Shown: in pieces, positions 20,630 through 33,201 of the stretch
Layout of the letters: every line of letters begins with the position of its first letter
Position numbering within the stretch: position 1 is the stretch's first letter
Assembly (NCBI RefSeq): GCF_019059575.1
Contig: NW_024881985.1
Span: forward strand, 310,001-374,000
Length of the DNA: 64,000 bases
DNA from: Amphibalanus amphitrite
Lineage: Eukaryota; Arthropoda; Thecostraca; Balanomorpha; Balanidae
Reading direction: 5' to 3'
Notes under the pieces: model-generated
Told to the model about the DNA's origin: nothing
Seen by the model: the letters and a program-made list of their open reading frames with translations, nothing else
Database searches by the model: none
Made by a program: the position numbers and the translations under genes

Positions 20630-22626
20630 CACTGGCGGTCGCAGCCGCTCGCAAAAGGGGGGGCCAAAGTCACACTCGCGGGACATAACATTTATCAGTC
20701 ACCGGGGGGGGGGGGTGATCGGCTAATTTTTTACGTCCACGAGGCGCCGCGCAGTTGGCATTACTTATGCTTCATCCACCTCATTCTTGCGTGAAATCTT
20801 TAAGCTCAAGTTAAGGCAAAAGCACCAGTTCCATTTCCCGTCCCACGGTGTTTCCACCGGTCGGGCCACTGCACCATGGCGACGGATCGGTGTAGCATAT
20901 ACTGGAAGGTCGGGCACGCGGATTCATGACCTTACCACAATAAACAATTCGGAAAACTACGGATACCTCTTGCTTTGAACAAGCATGTGAAACCCAGAGA
21001 TCATTTTCAGACTATGACATTTACCCATATAGCTGTTTGGCGGCGGGAGAGAATAGGTACACCGACCTCTGGAGACCCCCGGCCCCACAGGCTCCTGGTT
21101 TTCAAAATTGACATCTGAGAGCCGCGCACGACTCGCGCGGGGCCTCGCAACGGCTCTATTGGGGCTCACTCAACCTGCCTTATAGTCCTACTGCTAAAAA
21201 GACTGGCCCTGAGCCCTAAGGACTTCATCAGTCTCTGCCAGCCCCAGGACCCACACCGGCTCATGGGGTCCCGACGTCGAAATATGAGGGAATCTGCGCG
21301 GGACCATCAGGACGTAAAGTAATCTCGATCAGGACCAACGTACGGCTGTGCAGGCGTCTGCGTGAGCCCTGTGATCTTCAGAAGCCCACCCATGTATGTT
21401 TTCACTTAGAGGCCAGTTTAGGGCCCTCAGAGACCAGTACAGGGCCTGCAAACTGCAAAGGCCAGTAGTTTGAGACCATCAGAGACCGAGTTGGGCTCTC
21501 GGAGGCTTATGTGGGTCCTACTCATTACAGGCCAACATGGGGCCCTCAGAGGTCAGCGTGGGGCCCTAAAAGACCGGAATGAGCCGTCGTTGGAACCCAG
21601 AGGCCAGCAGAGGGCCCTCAAAGGCCAAGATGAGCCCTCCTCAGAGGCCAATGGAGGCCCTTAGAGGCCAGCATCGGGTCTTCAGCAGCCAATGCGGGGC
21701 CCTCATTGGCACCTAAATGTTCGTCTTGGGACGCCAGAGACAGCAATAAGGCCACTAGAGACCGGTGTGAGACCCTCAGACGCCGGTTGGGGCCCCTGAG
21801 GCCGGTAAGGGGTCCTCATAGGTCAGATGTGGGGCCTCAGAGGTCGATGTGGGCTCTTAGCGGTCAACGTGGGCGCTTGACCGCCACTGAAGTTCCCTCA
21901 GAGGTCAGTGTTGGACGCTCAAAGACCGGTGTGGGCGTGTTTTTTTAGCCTCGTGACGATCGAATCAGGGCCAGGGTCCCATACACCTATGGGGGCCCAT
22001 CGGTTGCTTGAGGGGGGGGGGGCAAATGATATGATGCCCCCCTTTATGTGCCTTGGGAGGGCATTCCCTGATGCCCCCCGCGACCGCCACTGTGTACACA
22101 TTACATACAGCCTACAGGCCTCTGAAATTACATTCTAGCTAATGCAAACTTTATGCAGGCCCCGGAGATCCCACGCTAATCCTTAAGAAACCAAGCCGGC
22201 ATACGGCGTCACCACCGGGCTTCTGAGGTGCACAGCACCAACCCATGAGGTCTTACTTTAGAGCCACGCTCCTTTGGCAGGGCCCACCCGCCACTGCCGA
22301 AGAGGTCTCATGCCAGCCATTGCTGGGCCTACGAAAGCCTCAAGTAAACCCACGCTGATATTCCATGTAAGATGCGGCCATACTCGTGAACCAGTGCCAG
22401 CGACGCTGACCGCCAAATTGACAGAATACGAAACTGAGCCCACCCATGAGTGAAATTTACGTCCTTTGATGGCGCAAGAAAGAAAATGAAACATACAAAA
22501 AGCTTTTCTAGGACTTTTGTTCGATCTGAAAGGTGGGGCCAAAAGATAGTATGGCCCCACCTTTCAGCACCAAAGGGGGGGGGGCCATGGCCCCCGTGGC
22601 CCCCCCCCCCCCTGGGACCGCCAGTG
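20630..22626. mobile_element. hAT-like non-autonomous DNA transposon (2.0 kb)
   Basis: Perfect 11-bp terminal inverted repeats (CACTGGCGGTC at 20630-20640 and GACCGCCAGTG at 22616-22626) are flanked by an 8-bp direct duplication CTCATGTG (20622-20629, 22627-22634). An 8-bp duplication with CACTGGCGG-type ends is characteristic of hAT elements. The interior holds G-rich runs, a minisatellite (21200-21960), palindromes at 22530-22563, and a second terminus-like sequence (GCGACCGCCACTG, ending 22092) that may be a nested relative. No transposase ORF is present. Confidence 0.82.
21200..21960. repeat. Degenerate minisatellite inside the hAT-like element
   Basis: Many imperfect copies of a roughly 25-30 base unit built around CAGAGGCCAG and GGGGCCCT. 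Units vary in length and have diverged. Confidence 0.7.
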
Positions 22627-22634
22627 CTCATGTG
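22627..22634. repeat. 8-bp target site duplication, right copy
   Basis: CTCATGTG immediately follows the right inverted repeat of the hAT-like element and equals the left flank. Confidence 0.8.
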
Positions 22635-22909
22635 CTAGGAATAGGCACATGTTATTTTTAGTGTCCTCGTTAAAGGACAAAGTCCCTCTTAAGAAGTTTG
22701 AGCCAGAAATTCAAATTTTAAAAAGGAATAAAATGCCAAGCGAATCAGCCAGCTGCGGCACCCTGCATTAGGTACCAATTAGCAATCATCATTAGTATTT
22801 GAGGTTGCTAACGTCCTCATTCTGGTTTGTTCCAGGCGAGGGATCGCGGCATATCTCAACCTCCTCAGTGGCATCAGTCGAAGGCAAGTCCATTTCAATT
22901 GATATGCAG

Positions 22910-23562
22910 TGCTTTTTCTCTTGTTTGTTTTGTTGGGTTAGGCCCTTTCGGTCCAATGAGACCATTTCAGAGCCGGGAGGATGATAGGATATAGGGGGAG
23001 ACATTGGTCTGGGCAGGCACCCTAGTGAGTCGCCGGGGCTGAGCCCGTCCAGAGGACAGGCCACCCAGCCCCAAGGCACTCACTGCACCCGGCTACGGGG
23101 TGCGCTCCCTCGGGAGCAGCGGTGCCGCTCCAACGGAGCAGCCCGCATGAGATAAAGTTGCCTGTCCAGCCCGGAAGGGGGTTGCGGCGTGGAGGAGAAG
23201 GATTTCTGTATCCTGTGGATAGAAGCACGGAAAGGTGCTTTTTCTCTTTTGTTTGTTTTGTTGGGTTAGGCCCTTTCGGTCGACAAGACCATTGCAGAGC
23301 CGGAAGGATGATAGGAATTAGGGGGAGACATTGGTCTGGGCAGGCACCCTAGTGAGTCGCCGGGGCTGAGCCCGTCCGAAGACAGGCCACCCAGCCCCAA
23401 GGCACTCACTGCACCCGGCTACGGGGTGCGCTCCCTCAGGAGCAGCGGTGCCGCTCCAAGGGAGCAGCCCGCATGAGATAAAGTTGCCTGCCCAGCCCGG
23501 AAGGGGGTTGTGGCGTGGAGGAGAAGGATTTCAGTATCCTGAGGATAGAAGCACGGACAGGT
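22910..23562. repeat. Tandem duplication, two copies of a 326-bp unit
   Basis: TGCTTTTTCTC followed by TGTTTGTTTTGTTGGG starts at 22910 and again at 23236. The units stay closely similar through AGCCCGTCC, GGGGTGCGCTCC, GCATGAGATAAAG and GGCGTGGAGGAG. A third unit seems to begin and decay at about 23560. No coding potential was seen. Confidence 0.8.
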
Positions 23563-23824
23563 GTTTTTTTTTTCTCTCAATCATCTCTCCTCTCGGGGAC
23601 CACCCGGTTCGAGTCGCTAGCTCCGAGCAGCGTCTGCCGGAGGAACTTTGAGTTCCGTTTTTCTCACTAGGTGGCGGTGGCGACACTCGCCTGTAGCGCT
23701 ACTGCGCCGCAAGGCTCGCGGCCGTCCGGCGCAGCTTGCCGGCCTGCTGGGCTGGGCTGGAGAGTGGGGGCGGAATGGATGCTGAGGTTTCGGCGCGGGA
23801 CCGCCGTGTGAGACTAAACTTCAA

Positions 23825-24098
23825 AGAATTCCACTGTCCTCTCCTTTCTTCGCCATGCATCCCTTCTTTCCTGTCCTTCTTCTATTCTCCTCTCTTCCCC
23901 TCTCCTTTGCTCTGTCTGCTCTTCTCTATTTTTCTCTCCTTTTCTCTTCTCTTATCTCCATTCCTCTCCTCCCCTCCTTTCTCCCTCCCCTCCATACATC
24001 TCCTCTCCCATCCTTCCCCTTCCTCTCCTCTCCTGTCCTCTCCTCTCCTCTCCTCTCCTCTCATCTCCTCTCCTCTCCTCTCCTCTCTCCTCCCTCCG
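23825..24098. repeat. Pyrimidine-rich CTCCT tract
   Basis: The + strand is almost entirely C and T, with tandem TCTCC units at 24025-24090. Apparent open frames here are composition artefacts. Confidence 0.85.
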
Positions 24099-24099
24099 C

Positions 24100-26742
24100 G
24101 GCCGTCACCGACACGCTCCGCCGTTCTGCGCAGGCGCAGAGACCGTGTTTACCTGGTGGGCCGCACCTGTTGCTATATTGGCTCCTCCCTCCCTGCCCCA
24201 GCGAGCGCGGCCCACCGTGCGCACGACGACCGCGAAGGGCTTTGACCTACCTTGACGAGACGACCGGTGGTGGTAGGAGCCGCTCGGCGAGATAGATGCC
24301 GGGCGAGGCAGAGCGGATATCCTGGTGGGTGGCGGTGGTTAGTGCGCTGTTCTGACGCTAGATGGCAGTCGGGTGGCCAGAGTCCGGGAGATTGGAGGTC
24401 CCGAGAGCTGCTACGCTGTTCTGAGCGCGGATCTCGGACTGTTGCTCTTGTGACTGCACTCTGACGCGTCGCATTAGTTGCTCGGTTTCGTTTAACTGAG
24501 AGAACTTCTGCTCAAATTGATGGAAGGTGCAATTGTGTTTTGCAGTAAACCTTCAATAACAAATGGTCTGCCATCCATGCAACACTCAGCGTTATGAGTT
24601 TTAGCTGCACATTCACGTATGCAGTCCGATCTAGGAAGCTACATGTATGGTCTGTCGGCAGCCGTGCACCGGTCGGGCGGGGGCGGCGGCGGCGTTCGGG
24701 CGGGGGCGGGGGCGGTCCGCCGCACCGGATGCACGGCTGAGGTGCGTGGAGACGGCCGACTCGCACGCCGCGCCGCGCCGCCGCGCCGGCCGGGCCTTGA
24801 AATAGCTGGTCGGCCGGTCCGGCTGAGCGTCGGTGATGGATGAACTACGGTGGGCGGCCGGAGCCGCCGGGAGCCGCCCGGAGCCGCTCGTCGCCAACCG
24901 GCGCACCGACACACCCGAAATCGGCAGCGGCTGTCTCCGCCACCGGCCGAGGCCGACTCAAAGGGATCCGTGGGGCGTCGGCGTTGTTTTTTGTTTGCCG
25001 GAGACAGCAGATGTTGTGCGGAATGCGGCGATCTGGCCGGTTGGCGGTCGATTCTATATGGCTGGCGATGACTGGGAGGTATTTCGGGGCCGGCGTGAGA
25101 AGCGGCTCCGTCAAGGCTGACGCCGCGCTGGTGGCGGTGCCGGCCGAATTTTTCTGTGTGTCGGTCGGTGGCTGTGCCGGCGTGGGTCCCCCGCTGGCCG
25201 GTCGGTGGCCAGCGAGGTGTGACAGAGCACCTCCTCAAGGTCGGTAGCTGCCCCCGGCCCTCCCGGCGCTGCTGAGGTCGGCCCAGTCAGCCATATCGGG
25301 AAGGCCCCGGTCCGGGGGGCCTAGTCTGACCCAGCAGCCAGCTCCGTTCAGTCCAACCCTGCACAGGCCGTGCAATCTGGTCTGGTCAAGCGGCTCCTCG
25401 ACCGCGACTCCTTGAAACTGAACGTGTGTCTTTGGCCTGTCGTGTTCCATCTCGATATAAATTGAGTTATATTGGAGTTTTTGTAAAGCCAGCAACACGA
25501 ACTTGAGTTACTGCGTGTTGATTGGCTGCACCAGATCTCGATCCTCGAAACGAAAGTTGAAGGCAAATCTGCAGTTAACGTCAAAGCTCAGATCGCTTTC
25601 GGCTCAGATCGCTTTTTGATGATGGACGACAGGTAGCGGCCAAAACGATCGGTTCAACATGGACTGCCTGAAGCCTCTGATATCCATGTCTATGGTCGCT
25701 CGTTTAGTGCGCTGAGATACATCGGCTCGGACGATCAACAGCCAGCGGATCGCATCACATTCTGTATTCTGTATCTATTCCTGTCCCAGCTCAGTGCTCC
25801 CGCGCTGACACGCCTGATAGTCCCTCAAAATTGCCTCAGCATCACATATTCATGATTCTGCAGTATGTCACAACTGAGTGAGTTTACATCTGGGCAAATC
25901 CTATTTACTAGAGGCCCCGGTATGGGCACCGATGACCTGTGCTGTCCCGGACCCTAAAACCCAAATCAAAAACCATTTGAGAAAAATAACTATCGTTTCG
26001 ACTACAGTGCTCAGCACAGCACTTAATCGAATTCCAAAACTCTGCACAATAGAAAGGAAGATGAAAGGGTGGTGCCTGATTTAATTAGACCCATATTATT
26101 CGGTCATTTTATTGACAAATGCTCTATATCACGATTTTGTAATGATATTGACATATGAGTTTGCGTCAGCTGCCGAAACTTTCGGTCGCGCCTGCATTTG
26201 TGTGCTGCTAAGGTGAAAATCATCCGTTTTCTGGCTGCCGATAATCTTAATCCATCTTCCGACCTGCCGCTTCGCCTCTGATCGTCGGATCTATTTCGTC
26301 GTGCGCTCCTACCTCGCTATGGTTACCTGCATTGCCGCCCGCGACTTTCACTTCTTACTGCTGGGAGCGGGCCGGCCGCCGCGCCGCGCCGCCCCGCGCC
26401 TGACGTCACTAAACATGGTGGCGGCCACCGGCCGGCTTCAGTCGGGCTCTAGACCTCGAGAGGGAAAGTGCGTCGCTCGGACGCTGCGCCGCGCAAGTGC
26501 TATGCCTTAGCTCACGGACTCTCACGGCAGATTGTGGGCATTCTAACGCTGTGATCACGTGGGCATTGACTCAGCAGTTTGTTGCGAGTAGTGTGCAGAC
26601 TTTTTCGGCGCTCGCAAAAACACGCTTTTTGTGTTCGATTTGCGCAAAAAGTGCGTCGGCGCAGCGCAGTTAGCGGGCCAGTGTGTCGTTCTCGTCATCG
26701 TGCCGCGGAAGTGCCGGCCCGCCGCCGCCACCACGGAGCACC
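24100..26742. other. EcR intron and probable promoter region of the B-type exon
   Basis: No coding exon is supported. CpG-dense blocks lie at 24660-25330 and 26330-26460. The segment just before the B exon (26560-26742) has no TATA box that I can defend. A promoter here is expected by analogy with insect EcR-B. Confidence 0.4.
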
Positions 26743-27079
26743 ATGTTGTCTCTGACGGACCTGAAGGCGCTCACGTACCCTCGGCTGCCGAGTCTGTCGG
26801 TGTCGGCCGACGGCTCGCCGCCCGAGGTGACCTCGTCTCACCTGTCGCCGCTCTCAGAACAGACCTCGCCCACGTCCACACACACGGCGCACACCATGGT
26901 GGCCAGTCCCGACCAGCAGCTCGATCACGACTTCGACATGCACATGGACGGCCTGATGTGGCGCGACCTGGACCTGAACTCGAACAGCACCAGCGCGGCC
27001 GCCACGCTGGGCATCGGCGGTCCTCTGCACCACGTCCGCAAGATCCTCATCAGCGCGCCCCAGCCGGAGATCAGCAAGG
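26743..27079 (+). CDS. EcR: Ecdysone receptor, B-type N-terminal exon
   Basis: ATG 26743 (ACC before it) opens 112 codons plus one base. The GTAGGA donor follows 27079 in phase 1, giving ISKG-HDD on joining 37488. Two short stretches recall insect EcR-B1: PPEVTSSHLSP (compare SEVTSS) and GLMWRDLDLN at about residues 69-79 (compare QDLWL). The exon lies downstream of the A exon, as in insects. With the 46832 LBD exon the receptor would be 524 residues. B-type N-termini generally carry a stronger activation function; its strength here is unknown. Identification as a B-type exon rests on phase, position and these short similarities. Confidence 0.8.
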
Positions 27080-27539
27080 GTAGGAGCGCGGGGGCGGCCG
27101 CAGCGCCGGCGGGTCATTTACTGCACCTTCAGTGCTTACAAGGCCATCGGTTATGCTCAATAACTGATAAATTATTTTTCAGCCATGCTGGACGGTATAT
27201 AGGCAGGTGCTTTATCAATTTCTGTAACTCAAACGTGCCACTTCATACGCGTGCATCCGCTGAACACATTCCCTCCTTGGCTGATACACCCTCCAAGCCT
27301 CTGCTCTGCTCCCTCGCGCTGCGTTCCCGGTCTGCGCCGAGTCCCCTGGTCAGACGTTACCTCCCCGGTCAGCACGGGGCTCACCTGGCCGCTCACCGGC
27401 CGCCCTCCTGTTCGGTCACGTTCTCGGCTCGCCCGACCAACAAAAACACCGATAAAAAGTCGCCCAACAGCGACCCGTCGGCGCAGCAGCCGTTCGGTCC
27501 AGCCTCCGAGCGCTCCCTCCTGGTGGTTCGGCCGCCGAG

Positions 27540-27674
<135 letters not shown>

Positions 27675-29492
27675 CGCTCTCGCTCTCGCTCTCTTCTCTT
27701 CTCTTCTCTTCTCTTCTCTTCGCAAGGACGGTGTTCTTTTCCTGTGTCAGGGCTTCTGAGAGCTTATTATCTCTCACTTGTGCTCTCAATTCAGTGCTCT
27801 TAGTTCAGAGCCCCTTGAAACTGAGCCAGCCTACTAAAGCTGCCCAGTATCTGAGAGGAATCGTTTGCCTCTCGCCTGGAATGTTTCGGATCTAATCAGT
27901 TGCAGCCCCATGGCGGATTGGTCTACATGTCGCTAGTCCTTGCCGTTCTTTTTCACCGACCCTGCCTGCGGTACAACGTCGGATTATAAACTGTCTCCGC
28001 TTATGGAGCTTGCTATCATTGTTTACACCGCATATCTGTGTTTCTTTCCTGCAGATCGTGGAGATCGAGATATAGATATAGTACGCATGCCAGCTTGTAA
28101 TCCTTAGTGCACACCCTGTGTTATGTAACCATTGTGGCAGGAATGGGAGGCTATGACCGAGGTATCATGAGAATACAGCTCAGTCGCTTGAACCGTGCTC
28201 GGTTTTACGAGTCACTTAACGAGCCCCAATCCAGTAGTTGGCACAAAGCCGCCGGCATTGTCAACCGTGCTCGAGGAGCAGAGGTGCAGACTGTTGAACA
28301 ACTCAAGTCGTGCTGCGTGTCCGTCGGCTGTGCGTCGGAGCGGTTCGCATTTGCGGCCTCTGCGCCGAACTTGAAGCCTCCCGAGGCCCGGCTCTGCACG
28401 CTCCACTGACCAGTCGCCGTTCTATCTCCGCCCGCTGCTAGCATTCTCCACTGTCAGCGACGGCTGCATCAGGCGGCTCCTCAAACGTTCCGATCTAGTC
28501 TCCTCGTCCTGACCTCTAAATGGGTTACTGTGCAGCGCGCCGCTGGTTCTCCGCAGCGCGGATTGAGAAAGCTGCACGCGTCCATTGTTTTCCGCGTTAT
28601 GTAAGTTGCTTCACATGCGTGTGAAAGGGATCAGTTCCGACTACCTGGTGTTGCTGTTGTAGAGATTTGTTGTTGGAGCTGGCCGGCGGGTGGTGCGTTC
28701 TGATCACGTTTTGTCGTGTCCGGGCGGGCCGACAGGGCGGCGCCTCGTCCCCTCGCCGGGGGGCTGGCGGGCCGCGGTCACCACGCCGGGTTTTGTGCCG
28801 ATGCGCCGCCGCGCCGGGCCGGCCATGGCGGCGTTTTTGCTGTTGTTCTGTGGCTGCGCTTTGGCGGTCGGCTGGGACGGCGGCGGGCCGCCACTGCCGC
28901 CGGCGCCGCTCCGAGCGCTCTCAGCTCGCCGAGCTGCGGCCTTCACATCCGGCCTCGGCGGCTGGGAACGGCGTCAGGTGGCGCCGGCACCCCCGCGCGG
29001 CCTCTCTCCTCTATCCATCTGACACAGTCCAGACCGGACCGGGCCCGCCTGCACTGATCCGAGGAGCTTGGTCCAGCTCTGCTGCAGCCGTCCATCCACT
29101 GGCTGGTTTCTAGCCACGCTGCAGCCGGAGCCGCTTCGCCGCCGACGCCCGTGACACTGGCCGTCAAATTCCGGGCTCTTTTTATGGCGGCGGTATGGAC
29201 CCCAGCTTATTGTGACGTGTTTGCTTTGGGGAGTTTTTATTCACCGGCGTTAGGTTTGACCATTAGGCGGGTAATTACAGGAAATGTGATTTTCAATTAG
29301 TAGCAAAAAGCGGCGGGTGGCGTCGGTTAGGCTCACGCGACTTTCGCTACGGTCAGCGTGGGACAAATCTGTGATTTCACGGCCGTTGTGCGGTGTGTTT
29401 TCCGGATTGTTCCCGCGAGAAGCGTGCATCCTGAGTGCCGCAGGCGGTCGGCCTTCTCTGTTGTCGGGGTCAGCGGCAGTGGCGGCAATGGC

Positions 29493-29597
<105 letters not shown>

Positions 29598-31403
29598 GAG
29601 TCCCGGAGACAGGTGAGCGACAAACACGGCCCCGTCACGAGATGTGCTCCATAGTGGCATCAGCCGGCAGCAGCCCCAGTGACCGAGCGCGCCGCCCCCG
29701 CACTGCTCGTCGCTCTGTGTCGGCTGGCGGACACGTATAGCGGCCCGGCCGAGCGCCCTACCTGTTCCTCCGCGTCCGGCCGGCGATCGCTCCGGAGTCA
29801 AGGCCGGTCATGGCGGCCGGAGCGGCGCGCCGCGGCGGCAGTGGCGCAGCTCGCGCGGAGAGAGGCGCGCGGGCGAGAGGGCCGCGCCGCGACGGATGCA
29901 GGTCACGTAGAGTTGGCCCCTTCTGAGGGGCATCGTCCTCTGACCGCCCTGATAGCCCTGCCGCCATATAGGACAGATGTGAAGGAGAGGGGACGGAGAG
30001 GGGCTCTCGTGGGTGGTCAGAGGGGGACAGAGGCCCGCCCCATTCCAACCGGTCGGTCCTGATCGGACACGGGATACGATCGAGTTGGACCATTTGAGTA
30101 ATGTCCATCTCAGACTGATAACAGCACCGAACCCGTGAGACCACCACCTCTCCAAAAGCCGACATAATAGCCATCGTGGTCGTAAACTGCGTTTGATCTG
30201 CCGTCTATTTCCGTGGCTCTCAGGGTTCCGGTGATATCTCTGAACTGTGCTTTTACCCATTTCCTTTACTGGATGAGCCATTGCTAGGGTGTGGTAGCCT
30301 GACTTAGGGCCCCCTAGCTGAATAGTGACTGCTCTCCCGGATTATCACTGAACAAAGTGGGCCTCTGGCTGTCCAGCGCCCGGCCGCTCAGAGGGGCCCC
30401 TGGTAATCTATTTGTCGAGTGCTCCGCGGCTCTGGTCTCCTCTCGGAGGTATCGGGTCCGCCCTGGCCTCCGTCCGCTGTCAGCTGCTCTCGGACGATGA
30501 CAGTGCGGTGGGCGGGACGTCCTCGAGAGGAGCACCGCCCTCTCTCCGTTCCTCAGTCGTCCCCCTCTCCCTTCCTCAGCCGCCGTCCGGCGCCTTGTGG
30601 CCGCCTATTACAGCCGCCTGTAAAGTGGCTCCAATGGCCCGACAATAATTGTGTCTTCCAAGGTCGAATCCGCGCCGGCCGCCCGGCTGGGATTGATCTG
30701 TTAAGCCGGTCTAATTGCCCTTCTGCGCGTCAGAGCTGTGTTCTCAGGCAGGTTCAGTCGCTGCACCGCGTCGGACGGGCGGCGGGCGCGCAGGTCTGTC
30801 GGCGCCCACTCAGCCGGCTCCGGCTCGGATTGTTAGCGCGCCCTCGCACAGTCACCGGAACGTGACTGCCAACTCAATGAAACTTGGCGTCCCGCTGGGC
30901 GGAATCGACTCTCGGTTTCGGGCTGGACCGCCCAGCTTGTCATGATGCCGCTGCTGCTGTGTGCAGCGGATGATGGGAGTGCCTCATAGACTAGCGGGCC
31001 GTTTTGTTGCCGTCTCCACGACTACGGTGATTTCCAGACACGGCCTGCCGCAAATTGCGGCGAGCGAGACGCGCGTGCGGCGCCGGTGGCGCACCTGGAG
31101 CGGCGCCAAGGTGAGCGCCACATCTGCCGCCTTCTGCCGACCGCGTCACGATCGTCGGCCGGCCATCTGTCGCGGCGCCGCCGGCGGGGGCGAGCCGCGC
31201 CGGTCCGCGACTCGGCGCCGGTCCAGAACGGACGCAAATCGGGCCTCGGCTGGCCGGCCTGATGGGCTCTCTGAGAGTGCAGGATTTCAGTCTCGAAATG
31301 GTTCTTCACGTCGAGGTTTAAGCCTGTCGTTAGCTAATTTGGATCGCATGCTCCTCAGTAGGTATGCCTATGACTTCAGCAGCCGATGACAGCTCTGGTT
31401 ACT

Positions 31404-33197
31404 GGGGCATTCCACGTCAAATCAAACACCGAAATCCGTCATCCCCTTCGATTTTTCTGAAAATTTGTAGGCAGACTGGGCATGGTTCAAAACTGAGTTA
31501 CGTATAATATTTTCGAAATTTGATAACGTATCGCTGAGATATAGGTCATCGAATATAGCGAAAAATGCCACACATTAATTTTTTAAATGGCTATAACTCT
31601 GGTTCCTTTTCTGGTATCAAAATGATATTAACAGGGTCTTATAGGCAATTGATAAGGCTTTGATTTTTAATTATAAAATTAAATTGAAGTGACCTTGAAA
31701 TGCATTCGACCTTGAATTAAAACAGAAAAATTTAAATAGCAAAAAACATGTCACCTTCGATTTGGGTAATTTTTACATATTATGTCCGTCACAATGTTCC
31801 TAACCATCTGTGAAAAAATTGGAGTGGGCCATTCATAACTTTCGCGGCAAACGCCGTTTTCATGCATCAACATCGCGCAACCGCGCGTGACCTTGAAAGA
31901 CAGAGTCAAGACATGCTTGCTTGTGTACACTTTCTGAAATGAATGATTGCTGATTAGTGATATCCCAAACTCTGCGAGAATGGAAATGCATAGTCATCGT
32001 AGTCAAGCATTCACGTTCCATAGTAAAAGTGTCTCAGGCAAACGGTATTTTGCGGTGAATTTTGAGCCGTGTGGAAATATCATGAAGTAAATTCAACGAA
32101 AACATTATCACGCAACGATATCTTCACGTCTTTTGATCTTCACTATACGAAAGAACATACATTTTTTAGTATGTATGGGGAATTTCTAGTTAATCCAATA
32201 ATAAATATGGCAGTTAGAGGCCTGCTAAGAGTAACATGTCGCCGGCTGAGGCGGGCTCGGCAGATGCGGGAAACGCAGCAATCACAATTTTGTGTTTACA
32301 CGTTCATATTTCAATTGTTTACCAACTGATTTTCAAAATTCTTTCACCATAAGATTGCCTGTACATTTTTGAGTCTTCTCACAAAATTTAACGCGAATCG
32401 AACGTAATCAGCGGTAGGGAGCGCGATGTAAAGACGGAACAGTTCCGTTCCGTCCCGGCACAGTCTACAATTCAGGCGGCGCGTAGCGGTCGGCGCCGGC
32501 TGCCGAGTCGCCGCGTTGCTGCGGCGACAGGATGTTCACTTAACACCGCTATTACTAGAACAGTTGTGAACCGATTTTCTTATTGCTTGCACGATGAGAT
32601 GTCCAATTCAATTCTTGACAGGTAGCCATAATTAATTTCGCATTAATCTTATGAGATATTGGCGAAAAACAGGAGGGGTGGGCGAAATTCGTTCTTCCCC
32701 CTCCACTGCGCGTGCTAACATACGTTTGCATATGTGCAATTTTCTTCAAAACTTATGAATGGCCCACTCTAATTTTTTCACAGGTTGTTAAGAATATGGT
32801 AGGCAATAAAATATATGAAAATGAGCCAAATCGAAGGTGACGTGTTTTTTGCTATTTCAATATTTGTGCTTAAGAACAGAGTTAAGCAAATTTCAAGGTC
32901 ATATATTTAAGTAGGTGCAATTCTAAACAAATGCTTAAGATATTACCTAAACAGTAAGGTTTATTTCATTCAAATCAAACAAGTACAACCAAAGTTATGG
33001 TCGTTCAAAAATATAGAGATGCAACATTTTGTAAAAATTTGATGCCCTATATTTAGAAGACCTGTGGTCAGAATGTGCAAAAAACATCAATGTAATGTCC
33101 GGGGCCACACAGGAACTCGCTCACAAATTTATAATGAAATCGCTGATGGTAAGGTGCAAAACAGCCGATTTTTGTTCGATTTGACGTGGAATGCCCC
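31404..33197. mobile_element. Inverted-repeat (foldback-type) DNA element, 1.8 kb
   Basis: The ends are perfect 20-bp inverted repeats (GGGGCATTCCACGTC... at 31404-31423 and its complement at 33178-33197). TACT flanks both sides (31400-31403 and 33198-33201), a likely 4-bp target duplication. Inside, the arm at about 31735-31850 is matched in inverse at about 32748-32855 with roughly 80% identity judged by eye. Transcripts through this intron could therefore form a long stem with a loop of about 0.9 kb. No transposase is present. The class is uncertain; a 4-bp duplication would fit Sola-like elements. Confidence 0.78.
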
Positions 33198-33201
33198 TAC
33201 T

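Noticed and set aside
23736-24295. Frames over the CTCCT tract
   Set aside because: Pyrimidine-only composition removes stops; no protein features.
28667-29113. GC-rich open frames in the large EcR intron as a further first exon
   Set aside because: Composition is Ala/Arg/Gly/Pro-biased in all frames and I found no phase-1 donor with a convincing N-terminal motif.
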